Of a stretch of 64,000 nucleotides of DNA, positions 1 through 7,623 are shown piece after piece. A program made the translations under genes and the position numbers. Under the pieces are notes generated by a model that was not told where the DNA came from, ran no database searches, and saw nothing but the letters and a program-made list of their open reading frames with translations. The DNA comes from Staphylococcus arlettae (GTDB lineage: Bacteria > Bacillota > Bacilli > Staphylococcales > Staphylococcaceae): contig NZ_PPQB01000022.1 in the NCBI RefSeq assembly GCF_002902345.1, positions 140,816 through 204,815 on the forward strand, read 5' to 3'. The first letter of the stretch is position 1. Every line of letters begins with the position of its first letter.

Positions 1-2
1 CC

Positions 3-221
3 ATCGGTCACGAAACCTTTGATACAGACGCTTCTGTAGATGTCGCTAAATATGGAGATATTAGAGGAGAGCGTTATGTCCTTGGTCAAGACACGTATCA
101 AATCGAGCTGTTAACTAACTTAGATCAACTCCCAACTAGGGGTGCAATCATTTATACGATTAGCCCCAAACCCAAAAATGCACCTGGGTTTCCCGTGCGT
201 GCATTCGCGATCAAACCTTGA
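3..221 (+). CDS. Cyclase-family protein, C-terminal fragment
   Basis: An open frame enters from the left edge and ends with TGA at 219-221, giving the last 72 residues of a protein. It contains IGHETFDTDAS, ERYVLGQDTYQIELLTNLDQ and GFPVRAFAI. This pattern is typical of the C-terminal half of the cyclase/kynurenine-formamidase-like metal hydrolase family, in which it forms the substrate pocket and dimer face. The substrate cannot be told from this part, and the metal-binding N-terminal motif lies outside the window. An inverted repeat at 371-422 may end its transcript. Family assignment is by motif only. Confidence 0.7.
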   Translation: MGHETFDTDASVDVAKYGDIRGERYVLGQDTYQIELLTNLDQLPTRGAIIYTISPKPKNAPGFPVRAFAIKP

Positions 222-370
222 GCCAAACAAGTAAAGTAAACTAGCCATTTACATTTGAACTTGTGTAGTAAAAATTGAGCCCTTTACTACAACATTCTAC
301 CCTTTCTATTTCATTATATATGACCTTGAGCAATTGCTATAGCAACATTTTGCTCTATAGTCATCATTAC

Positions 371-422
371 AGGGACGAGCATAGGAATTCACACTACAAC
401 TAGTGATTTCTAGCTCGCCCCT
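371..422 (+). terminator. Possible terminator hairpin after the cyclase gene
   Basis: Arms AGGGACGAGC (371-380) and GCTCGCCCCT (413-422) pair with one mismatch around a loop of about 30 bases, followed by ATTTTAAT. The loop is long and the T-tract short, so a weak terminator or another structured element is equally possible. Confidence 0.4.
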
Positions 423-494
423 ATTTTAATGTTTTATAGTGTTAAAACAGTCAATATAATAAATACTATGAGTTATCAAGGAGGATTTCACTTA

Positions 495-773
495 ATGTCA
501 GAAGTAGATACACAGTCGAATACTTTAGTCGAACGTAATAAACTCATCATCGCATACATACTTTGGTTCTTTTTTGGTCAATTAGGGGCACATCGGTTTT
601 ATGGACGAAAATTTAATACCGCCATTTGGCAAGTAGGACTAGGCCTTACTGGTTGGGTTACATCACCTATCTTCATTGGGTATGGTTTGCTATTTATCTT
701 ATGGATATGGCTGATCATCGATCTCTTCCTTATCCCTAAAATGTGCCGCGAACTATCATCATCAACAACATAA
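495..773 (+). CDS. TM2 domain-containing small membrane protein
   Basis: A 92-residue protein starting at ATG 495, preceded by AAGGAGG about 10 bases upstream; an ATG at 429 has no ribosome binding site. Residues about 17-80 form a TM2 domain: a hydrophobic segment with AYILWFFFGQLGAHRFYG, then a second segment rich in Trp and Ile. The GxxGxHRFY signature is diagnostic of the family. TM2 proteins are small two-pass inner-membrane proteins of uncertain function, often of regulatory or stress interest. It is monocistronic, with its own terminator at 784-827. Confidence 0.8.
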   Translation: MSEVDTQSNTLVERNKLIIAYILWFFFGQLGAHRFYGRKFNTAIWQVGLGLTGWVTSPIFIGYGLLFILWIWLIIDLFLIPKMCRELSSSTT

Positions 774-783
774 AACGCACTTA

Positions 784-827
784 AAAAGCCAAGTAAGCAC
801 TCATATAAGAAGTGTTTACTTGGCTTT
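784..827 (+). terminator. Rho-independent terminator after the TM2 gene
   Basis: AAAGCCAAGTAAGCACT pairs with AGTGTTTACTTGGCTTTTT with a short loop and ends in a T-run. It is a strong intrinsic terminator just after the stop codon at 773. Confidence 0.85.
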
Positions 828-923
828 TTGTATATAAAGTTTCTTCACACATTCAAAACTTAAACTCAATCGTCCTTTAACATGTAAAATTGCGTACTTA
901 ATTATTCTATGTTAAATTTACTT

Positions 924-939
924 TACTGAACGGTCAGTA
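924..939. promoter_or_regulatory. Probable TetR operator upstream of the efflux operon
   Basis: TACTGAACGGTCAGTA is palindromic at 7 of 8 base pairs and lies 26 bases before the TetR start codon. A flanking outer pair, TTTACT at 922-927 and AGTAAA at 941-946, extends the symmetry. Position and shape suggest autoregulation of the TetR-SMR operon. The assignment is inferred from symmetry only. Confidence 0.55.
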
Positions 940-964
940 TAGTAAACATTAATGAGGTATCGTG

Positions 965-1501
965 ATGAATAAAAAACAAGAATTATTACAGCATGCAGCT
1001 ACAATTATTCAAGAAGAAGGTATGCAAAAATTAACAATGGATTACTTAGCTAAAAAAGCTAATATCACTAAAGGTGGTGTCTTATATCACTTCAATAATA
1101 AAGACACATTAATTCAAAAAATGAATGAAATGGCTATTGCAGATTTTGAACAAAGTATAGAACATCATATCTCCAAGTTGTCTGGGAATTATGTATTTAC
1201 CCGTGCTTATGTATTAACTACGCTAGATTATTTACGTCAATCATCAAACGCTCAATTAACTGCTGTGCTTATATCTTCGCAGGAAGACAAAAACAGCTTA
1301 CGATTATGGCAAAAAGTGGTGCAACAATGGTCAGCACGCTTTGCTCAAGATCAAGGAGATCCTGATGAAATCTTAAAATTACGTTTAATGAGTGATGGTT
1401 TATGGTTTACTATCATGTATGAAGAAGCTGATACCGCACAAATGGCTCATATAGAACGTATTATATTCGATATGTTAAATTCACTCGCTCAGGAGGAATA
1501 A
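965..1501 (+). CDS. TetR/AcrR-family transcriptional regulator
   Basis: A 178-residue protein. ATG 965 is chosen because GAGGT lies 6 bases upstream; a GTG one codon earlier is also open. The N-terminal helix-turn-helix spans about residues 5-50 (MQKLTMDYLAKKANITKGGVLYHF), the usual TetR form, followed by a helical ligand domain. A palindrome at 924-939 is a likely operator. It is followed directly by two SMR efflux genes: the next start lies a few bases past the stop, sharing the AGGAGG at 1491-1496. It is therefore probably a drug-responsive repressor of that pump. Confidence 0.88.
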   Translation: MNKKQELLQHAATIIQEEGMQKLTMDYLAKKANITKGGVLYHFNNKDTLIQKMNEMAIADFEQSIEHHISKLSGNYVFTRAYVLTTLDYLRQSSNAQLTAVLISSQEDKNSLRLWQKVVQQWSARFAQDQGDPDEILKLRLMSDGLWFTIMYEEADTAQMAHIERIIFDMLNSLAQEE

Positions 1502-1504
1502 GTG

Positions 1505-1813
1505 ATGGGAATTATTTATTTAGCAGGTGCCATTATTTCTGAAATTTTCGGTTCCACGATGTTAAAATTTAGCGCAATATCACGCAAGAAACTATCTGTT
1601 CTTGGTGTCATTGTCGGCTATCTTTTAGCATTTTATTTTTTGTCTTTAACAGTAATGTCGATTCCACTTAGTTTTACTTATGCAGCTTGGAGTGGTATTG
1701 GTACTGCTTTAACAGCGGCAGTAGGTTTTATTATTTTTAAAGAACGTATTCAACGTCAAACGATAATTGGTTTGATGTTACTTATTATCGGACTCATACT
1801 GTTGAGGCTTTAA
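1505..1813 (+). CDS. Small multidrug resistance (SMR) efflux protein, subunit 1
   Basis: A 102-residue protein with four predicted transmembrane segments. The conserved membrane-embedded Glu is present in TM1 (YLAGAIISEIFGSTMLKFS, Glu13), the proton/drug site in EmrE-like proteins. ATG 1505 is 8 bases from AGGAGG; a GTG at 1502 is the alternative. The next gene encodes a second SMR protein, so this is a paired, probably heteromeric, SMR pump of the YkkCD/EbrAB type under the upstream TetR regulator. Likely substrates are cationic compounds; the exact substrate is unknown. Confidence 0.87.
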   Translation: MGIIYLAGAIISEIFGSTMLKFSAISRKKLSVLGVIVGYLLAFYFLSLTVMSIPLSFTYAAWSGIGTALTAAVGFIIFKERIQRQTIIGLMLLIIGLILLRL

Positions 1814-1826
1814 GGAGGTATTGTAC

Positions 1827-2168
1827 ATGCAAGGTTATCTTTATTTATTATTATCTATTGGTTTTGAAATTTTTGGTACTTCAATGTTGAAGTTATCCTC
1901 AGGATTCACCAATGTCATTCCAAGCATAATATTAATTATTAGCTTCGGTATCGCATTTATCTTTTTATTATTTTCTTTAAAAACATTACCTTTAAGCAAA
2001 GCATATAGTATTTGGGCTGCGTTAGGTACAGCTGGCACTACATTGATTGGTGCACTTTTTTTCAATGAAATTTTATCGGTCGTCAATGTTATCGGTATCG
2101 TCGTGGTTATTACTGGGGTTGTTATTATGAATTTGGACTTCACCAACAAAAGTGTTAACCCCAAATAA
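1827..2168 (+). CDS. Small multidrug resistance (SMR) efflux protein, subunit 2
   Basis: A 113-residue, four-TM SMR protein. ATG 1827 is chosen because AAGGAGGT (1812-1819) ends 7 bases upstream; TTG 1821 would be too close. The essential Glu is Glu14 (GYLYLLLSIGFEIFGTSMLK). The sequence ends in a short hydrophilic tail. It lies 13 bases after subunit 1 and is clearly cotranscribed. Paired SMR systems need both subunits in opposite membrane orientations, which fits two divergent paralogues here. Confidence 0.87.
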   Translation: MQGYLYLLLSIGFEIFGTSMLKLSSGFTNVIPSIILIISFGIAFIFLLFSLKTLPLSKAYSIWAALGTAGTTLIGALFFNEILSVVNVIGIVVVITGVVIMNLDFTNKSVNPK

Positions 2169-2390
2169 GTTTGAGACATTATTAATTCGACCTAGCCATA
2201 TTTCAATTGTAGTCATCCTTGCCGAAGTGCGACGACACAAGCTTTTTAGGAAATTATATTTTTGACCGACGCCATCTGTCAGTAATCTATATAAGTGATT
2301 AAAAACTGTTATTGTTTAGCGTGAAACATTACAGCTTAACTTAAAAATGGATGTCTACTACTTATCTTTTAGACTTCCTGTAGACATACT

Positions 2391-2426
2391 TAAAGAGCCT
2401 AACCCTACTTAGAGTTAGGCTCTTTA
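2391..2426. terminator. Convergent terminator between the SMR operon and cstA
   Basis: TAAAGAGCCTAAC and GTTAGGCTCTTTA form a perfect 13-bp stem with a 10-base loop. It sits between two convergent genes. The T-tracts are short, but the stem is strong enough to act in both directions. Confidence 0.7.
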
Positions 2427-2442
2427 GCTATTTATTCAACGA

Positions 2443-3903
2443 TTAAGACGACACAGTATTTTGACCATATGGTATTTGATGATCTAATTCAAATGACGTT
2501 TGCGCTACCGTTTGTTTATATTGGTAGACGAAGTAAATAATCCATAATAACGTTAAACCAAAGCCAAGATAATAACTTAATGTTAAGTCTAACCCTAACC
2601 CGATTTTTTGACTTAAAATATAGACGAAAATATTCCATGTCATAAATGTAGCTGGGATAGCTGCCACCCAAAAGTTTTTCTTAGCTAATAGTAAATACAT
2701 TGCACCTACCCATAATGCTACAACGGCAGTCGTTTGGTTCGCCCATGAGAAATAGCGCCATAATATAGTAAAATCTACTTGCGTTAAACCAAAGCTGATA
2801 ACAAACAATGGAGTCGCCACCCATATACGTTTCATAATTTTACTTTGCCCTATATTTAAATAATCAGCAATAATCATACGCGCACTTCTAAATGACGTAT
2901 CACCACTCGTAATTGGTAAGATAATAACGCCCAGAACAGCAATCGTACCAAATACTGAACCTAATAATAAATGCGACGCTTCACTTACAACTAATGCCGC
3001 TTCACCACGTGCTAAGACATCTTGTAAACCACTGTAACCATTAAATAAACTCATACCAGCAGCAGCCCAAATCATAGCGATGATACCTTCTGCAATCATC
3101 ATGCCATAAAAGATAAAACGACCATTTTTCTCTTTATTTGTTGTTCTAGAAATAATCGGTGTTTGTGTCGCATGGAAACCAGATAAGGCCCCACATGTAA
3201 TTGTAAAGAATAATAACGGGAAGATTGGTGCGCCATCTGGATGCATATTTTGAATGTTTATTTCTGGAATCGGTGCCCCCGTTTGAACCAATCTAAAGCC
3301 AATACCTACCGCACTAATTAATAATAAGGCTCCAAAAATTGGATAAACACGACCTATAATCTTATCAATTGGTAAGATTGTCGATAATACATAATAAACA
3401 AATATCACAAAGATAATAATGCCTAAAGCAATACGACCATCCATTAAGTTATGTAATAATAATGCCGGACTTGTCACAAAAACTGTACCTGTCAGTAATA
3501 ACAATAATATTGAGAAGATATTAACAAAGTGCTTCATGACCTTACCTAAAAACTTCCCTGCTAATTCAGGTAAATGTGCCCCTTTGTTACGAATAGAAAT
3601 CATACCTGTTAAATAATCGTGAACTGCACCGGCAAAAATACATCCCACTACAATCCAAATAAATGCTACTGGACCATACAATGCTCCCATAATTGGACCG
3701 AAAATAGGTCCAACCCCTGCAATATTCAGCAATTGTATTAATGAATTCGACGACGTTTTCATCGGTAAATAGTCAACATTATCACGTTGATCATAGGCTG
3801 GTGTAGGTCGCTCTTTATTAGGACCAAACATCTTATCAATGTATTTACCATATGTGAAATAACCTACCACTAGCAAAATGATCGATACAATAAAAGTAAT
3901 CAT
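2443..3903 (-). CDS. cstA: Carbon starvation protein A family transporter
   Basis: A 486-residue polytopic membrane protein starting at ATG 3903, with GAGGGGGA about 8 bases upstream. Family hallmarks include GPIMGALYGPVAFIWIVVGCIFAGAVHDYLTGMISIRNKG near residues 70-110, GALSGFHATQTPIISR mid-protein, and TTSGDTSFRSARMIIAD-like residues later. CstA proteins take up pyruvate and/or peptides when preferred carbon is scarce. A cre-like site at 3929-3942, just upstream of the start, fits carbon catabolite repression by CcpA. The gene is monocistronic and convergent with the SMR operon. The substrate in this organism is not known. Confidence 0.88.
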   Translation of the reverse strand: MITFIVSIILLVVGYFTYGKYIDKMFGPNKERPTPAYDQRDNVDYLPMKTSSNSLIQLLNIAGVGPIFGPIMGALYGPVAFIWIVVGCIFAGAVHDYLTGMISIRNKGAHLPELAGKFLGKVMKHFVNIFSILLLLLTGTVFVTSPALLLHNLMDGRIALGIIIFVIFVYYVLSTILPIDKIIGRVYPIFGALLLISAVGIGFRLVQTGAPIPEINIQNMHPDGAPIFPLLFFTITCGALSGFHATQTPIISRTTNKEKNGRFIFYGMMIAEGIIAMIWAAAGMSLFNGYSGLQDVLARGEAALVVSEASHLLLGSVFGTIAVLGVIILPITSGDTSFRSARMIIADYLNIGQSKIMKRIWVATPLFVISFGLTQVDFTILWRYFSWANQTTAVVALWVGAMYLLLAKKNFWVAAIPATFMTWNIFVYILSQKIGLGLDLTLSYYLGFGLTLLWIIYFVYQYKQTVAQTSFELDHQIPYGQNTVSS

Positions 3904-3928
3904 AGTAAATAATCCCCCTCATTTCTAT

Positions 3929-3942
3929 TGAAAGCGTTTTCT
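3929..3942. promoter_or_regulatory. Putative cre (CcpA) site upstream of cstA
   Basis: TGAAAGCGTTTTCT matches the catabolite-responsive element consensus TGWAANCGNTNWCA at all but the last base, and its complement AGAAAACGCTTTCA matches equally well. It lies 26-39 bases before the cstA start codon, where bound CcpA would block transcription. Confidence 0.65.
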
Positions 3943-4046
3943 TTAATTTAATCATAACTTATTGAAATGCACAATGTTAGGAATTAATTTATTGATATAC
4001 TCCCGTATGAAACTATTTATGCTGCGTGCTTATATTAGCTGATTTT

Positions 4047-4107
4047 GTAGCGGAAATCGTGCACAAAAAAACTGCCAACAAAGTCTGAGACTTTGTCGAC
4101 AGTCTGA
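4047..4107. repeat. Dispersed repeat copy (3' part) with terminator hairpin
   Basis: GCGGAAATCGTGCACAAAA followed by ACTGCCAACAAAGTCT / AGACTTTGTCGACAGT. The hairpin is almost perfectly self-complementary over 16 bp. The same tail and hairpin occur at 10384-10481, and related copies lie at 29776-29893, 29961-30070 and 44083-44177. Only the 3' part of the element is kept here. It may serve as a terminator downstream of the malic enzyme gene on the minus strand. Confidence 0.65.
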
Positions 4108-4165
4108 AAGTACTTTAATCTAAGGTACTTTTTAGTGCCGTTATAAGTTTGTATTATTACTAGAT

Positions 4166-5350
4166 TTAGTTCATTGTCACAGCTTGATCTTCTGTCACGG
4201 CCGCTTCTACAGCATCTGCCACCGCATCTACTACATTAGGATTTAACGCGCTAGGAATAACGTAATCGACAGTTAATTCTGATGGGGCAATTACTTCAGC
4301 AATTGCATGAGCTGCTGCTACTTTTGCTGCCATCGTAATATCTTTTTTCTGTGCTTGTAAAATACCTTTAAAGATACCCGGGAAAGCGAGTAGATTATTA
4401 ATTTGATTTGGATAATCTGAGCGTCCTGTTCCGATAACTGTGGCACCTGCAGCACGAGCATCTTCGGGATATATTTCCGGCACTGGATTGGCTAAAGCCA
4501 AAATAATTGGATTCTCATTCATTGTAGCGATGTGTGCTGATGATAAAGCGTTAGGTCCCGATACACCGATAAAGACATCCGCTTGGACAATGACATCATT
4601 TAAATCACCTTGTATATGCGCACTGTTTGTCTGTGTTGCAATGTCTTGTTGGGCTGGGTTCATCCAGTCTGCACCTTCACACACTACACCTTCTAAGCTC
4701 ACTAATGAAATATTGTTGTAGCCTGCAGCTAATAATAATCGAGCTATAGCAATACCTGCGGATCCTGCCCCATTAATAACAATTTTTAAGTCATCATGTT
4801 GTTTCTTTACTACTTTACTAGCATTGAGTAATGCGGCTAACACAACGATTGCTGTACCGTGTTGATCATCATGGAAGACTGGAATATCTAATTCTTCTTT
4901 TAAGCGTGCTTCAATTTCAAAGCATCGTGGGGCTGCAATATCTTCTAAGTTAATGCCTGCAAAATTAGGTTGTAACGCTTTTACCATAGCAATAATTTCT
5001 TCGGTATTTGTTGTATCAAGGCAAATTGGAAAAGCATCTAAGCCTGCAAAAGATTTAAATAAAATACTTTTCCCTTCCATTACTGGCAATGCGGCTTTCG
5101 GACCAATATTTCCTAAACCTAAAACAGCTGTACCATCTGTTACAACACCAATCATTTTGCCTCTCGATGTTAACTTGTTTACTTTCGTTTCATCTGCAGC
5201 AATTGCTTTACAGACTTCCGACACACCTGGGGTATAAACAACGCTTAAATCTTCTTCGCTATTGACTTCAATTTTACTCGCGACTTCTATTTTACCTGCG
5301 TATTGTTCATGTAGTGCAAGTGCTTCTGCTTTATATGTGTGTGTAGTCAT
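4166..5350 (-). CDS. NAD(P)-dependent malic enzyme (oxaloacetate-decarboxylating)
   Basis: A 394-residue protein starting at ATG 5350, with AAGGAG just upstream. It converts malate to pyruvate and CO2 with reduction of NAD(P). Visible features: the catalytic Tyr in VVYTPGV (Tyr39), the catalytic Lys in VMEGK (Lys94), the metal-binding NLEDI, the HDDQHGTA motif, and a Rossmann loop INGAGSAGIAIARLL. Length fits the short bacterial malic enzyme class. It lies 31 bases after the 2HCT transporter gene on the same strand, so the two form a transport-plus-decarboxylation unit, probably driven by the two-component system at 6910-9218. Cofactor preference is not decided by the sequence. Confidence 0.92.
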   Translation of the reverse strand: MTTHTYKAEALALHEQYAGKIEVASKIEVNSEEDLSVVYTPGVSEVCKAIAADETKVNKLTSRGKMIGVVTDGTAVLGLGNIGPKAALPVMEGKSILFKSFAGLDAFPICLDTTNTEEIIAMVKALQPNFAGINLEDIAAPRCFEIEARLKEELDIPVFHDDQHGTAIVVLAALLNASKVVKKQHDDLKIVINGAGSAGIAIARLLLAAGYNNISLVSLEGVVCEGADWMNPAQQDIATQTNSAHIQGDLNDVIVQADVFIGVSGPNALSSAHIATMNENPIILALANPVPEIYPEDARAAGATVIGTGRSDYPNQINNLLAFPGIFKGILQAQKKDITMAAKVAAAHAIAEVIAPSELTVDYVIPSALNPNVVDAVADAVEAAVTEDQAVTMN

Positions 5351-5381
5351 TTTAATACTCCTTATTGTTCTATTTTCTTAA

Positions 5382-6725
5382 TTAATTTAAAAGTTTTAAT
5401 AATAATGATGCGCCAATAACTGTGGAAACCCCGCCAATACGTGTAGCTACTTGCGCAAATGGCATTAAGGACATACGTCTTGATGCTGATAAAATAGCTA
5501 CATCACCAGTACCGCCTAAACCACTGTGACAACCTGTAACAATCGCTGCGTCTACAGGATACATATTCATTAATTTTCCGACAAAATAACCTGAACTTAC
5601 CATCGTAATAACGACTGAAGCACAAATAATAGCATAGGCTGGTGTTACAATTTTCACGACATCTTCCAGTGGAATATATAACATACCTAAACCAACCATA
5701 AGCGGCCACGTCAAACTTGTAGAAACAAATTTATATAAATGATGCGCACCGTCTTCCATTTTCTGTGGCATCAATTGTAAACATTTAATAAATGTTGCAA
5801 GTAATATCATAATAACCGGACCTGGTATACCTATAAATTTTTCTGCTAACCCACCGAAAATAAAGAAACTACATGCGATAAGTAAACCTGCACCCATTAA
5901 GCCAAAGTCGATTGGTTTCTTTTCATTTTGCGTTTCTGCCGTTAAATCATTTTTACCGTCAGATTTAACTAAAGTCCCGTTGCCTGACAATGCTTTGTTT
6001 TTTTCGCCTAATCTCATCATTAAACCTGCCGATACCACAGCAACAATATTACCAATGACTGCTGCGGGGATCATTTGACCTACAAATGACTCAGCTGACT
6101 CACCTAAAATAGACGAGTACGCTAACGATAAAGGTAAGATCCCTTCACCAATGCCACCGCCAATGATAGGTACGATGATGTAAAATAAAGTGTGCATGAC
6201 ATCATAACCGAATAAAAAACCGACGCCGATACCAACGATAATTGATGATGCTGTACCTACAATTAATGGCACAAACATACGCGTGAAGCCTTGAATTAAC
6301 ATTTTGCCATTCATACCTAAAATACTACCGACCACTAAACACGAAATGTACAAATATAAAAAATTCGATGTTTTCATTAATGTCGTTACAGCTTTCATCG
6401 TAGCCGGATTAATTACATTTAAAAATACTAATATAGATGGAATCAATAAGGCTAAAATGGCCGGTCCACCAATATCTTTTAAAATAGGAATTTTCAAACC
6501 TAAATCGCCGAGTAAAATCCCAATAATCATAATAACTGCAAAACCACCAATCATATCTGGTGGCAAAGTATTATAAACAGATGCTGCATAAATAATAATT
6601 GCTAACGTTATATATAATGGTAATGGCACTACGCCCACTTTAAGCTGTGTTATTTTCGTCCATAAGCTTGCATCTCTGTCTCCCAGCCCAGAAGAAACCG
6701 CTTTCATTTCACTTTTTGAAATCAT
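5382..6725 (-). CDS. 2-hydroxycarboxylate (malate/citrate) : cation symporter
   Basis: A 447-residue membrane protein of the 2HCT family (CitS/MaeN/CimH type). ATG 6725 is chosen because AGGGGG lies 6 bases upstream; an ATG at 6740 overlaps that ribosome site. Two reentrant-loop signatures are visible, IIGGGIGEGILPLSLAY and HSGLGGTGDVAILSASRRM, the latter with the substrate-binding Arg region. It should import malate and/or citrate with sodium ions or protons. It is followed by malic enzyme and preceded by a CitA/CitB-like two-component system, so malate is the more likely substrate. Confidence 0.9.
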   Translation of the reverse strand: MISKSEMKAVSSGLGDRDASLWTKITQLKVGVVPLPLYITLAIIIYAASVYNTLPPDMIGGFAVIMIIGILLGDLGLKIPILKDIGGPAILALLIPSILVFLNVINPATMKAVTTLMKTSNFLYLYISCLVVGSILGMNGKMLIQGFTRMFVPLIVGTASSIIVGIGVGFLFGYDVMHTLFYIIVPIIGGGIGEGILPLSLAYSSILGESAESFVGQMIPAAVIGNIVAVVSAGLMMRLGEKNKALSGNGTLVKSDGKNDLTAETQNEKKPIDFGLMGAGLLIACSFFIFGGLAEKFIGIPGPVIMILLATFIKCLQLMPQKMEDGAHHLYKFVSTSLTWPLMVGLGMLYIPLEDVVKIVTPAYAIICASVVITMVSSGYFVGKLMNMYPVDAAIVTGCHSGLGGTGDVAILSASRRMSLMPFAQVATRIGGVSTVIGASLLLKLLN

Positions 6726-6816
6726 AATAATCCCCCTCATTTAACATATATTCATCCTAATGCGAAATAAGGGGGAAGCCTAGTTTATGAAAGTTTAATA
6801 ATCTTTTTGTAATTAA

Positions 6817-6830
6817 AAAAAGCGCTATCA
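6817..6830. promoter_or_regulatory. Cre-like site upstream of the malate transport operon
   Basis: AAAAAGCGCTATCA matches 12 of 14 positions of the cre consensus TGWAANCGNTNWCA, lacking the leading TG. It lies about 90 bases before the symporter start, in the gap after the response-regulator gene, where promoter control is expected. Moderate match only. Confidence 0.4.
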
Positions 6831-6909
6831 TTTGCTCTACTTATTATTTCTGAACACAATTATTGCGCTCTACAGAACACTGTTTACCATTGTTACTTGG
6901 CATTCAAAA

Positions 6910-7623
6910 CTATTGTAAATATTGTTGTACGATATACATATTCTCTTTATTAAATGTATATAAATAGACCGGTCTACCGATACCGTATGTCATTGATTCT
7001 TCTAATACTTCTATATCAGCTAGAAATTTTAAATATTTACGTACAGATACACGTGAAATATTTGCCATTTCCGCAATTTCATCAGTAGAGAAAGCACGTT
7101 CTCCAGAATCATTTACTTTATTAATAATCGCTTGTAATGTTTTTTGCGTTAACCCTTTAGGTAAGTTGGCTTGCGTATTATCTGGTGTTTGGGTTTGTGA
7201 CAATAACTGACGATCTAATGACGTCTGTGATATAGACTGTTGACCATGTAACAAATCATAATGTTGCTTATATTTATTTAATGCTGTTTTAAAGCGCTCA
7301 AATTCAAATGGTTTTATTAAGTAATCGACTGCACCATAGCGTAAAGCTGTTTGTACTTGAGTCACATCGGTAGCTGCCGTTATTAATATCGCATCCGTTG
7401 GTAGTTGTTGCGCACGAATATCACTTAACAACGCTAAGCCATCCTCTTCTGGCATATAAACATCTAAAAGAACTAAATCAATTACTTCTGTAGTTAACCG
7501 TTCACGTGCCTCTGCCACACTATTCGCCATAGCTACTAGCGTATAGCCTTCAATTTTAGCTAAAAATTGTTTGTTTAATTGTGCGACCATGGGATCGTCT
7601 TCTACAATTAATACTCGAATCAT
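6910..7623 (-). CDS. CitB/DcuR-family response regulator
   Basis: A 237-residue response regulator. The receiver domain spans residues 1-120, with acidic pocket Glu8-Asp9-Asp10, phospho-acceptor Asp54 (LVLLDVYMPEEDG) and the conserved Lys in YLIKPFEF. The C-terminus (about 155-225) holds a winged-helix DNA-binding domain with NISRVSVRKYLKFL, typical of CitB/MaeR/DctR regulators. Its ATG overlaps the kinase stop codon by 4 bases, so the two are translationally coupled. The neighbouring malate symporter and malic enzyme are the obvious targets. Confidence 0.9.
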   Translation of the reverse strand: MIRVLIVEDDPMVAQLNKQFLAKIEGYTLVAMANSVAEARERLTTEVIDLVLLDVYMPEEDGLALLSDIRAQQLPTDAILITAATDVTQVQTALRYGAVDYLIKPFEFERFKTALNKYKQHYDLLHGQQSISQTSLDRQLLSQTQTPDNTQANLPKGLTQKTLQAIINKVNDSGERAFSTDEIAEMANISRVSVRKYLKFLADIEVLEESMTYGIGRPVYLYTFNKENMYIVQQYLQ

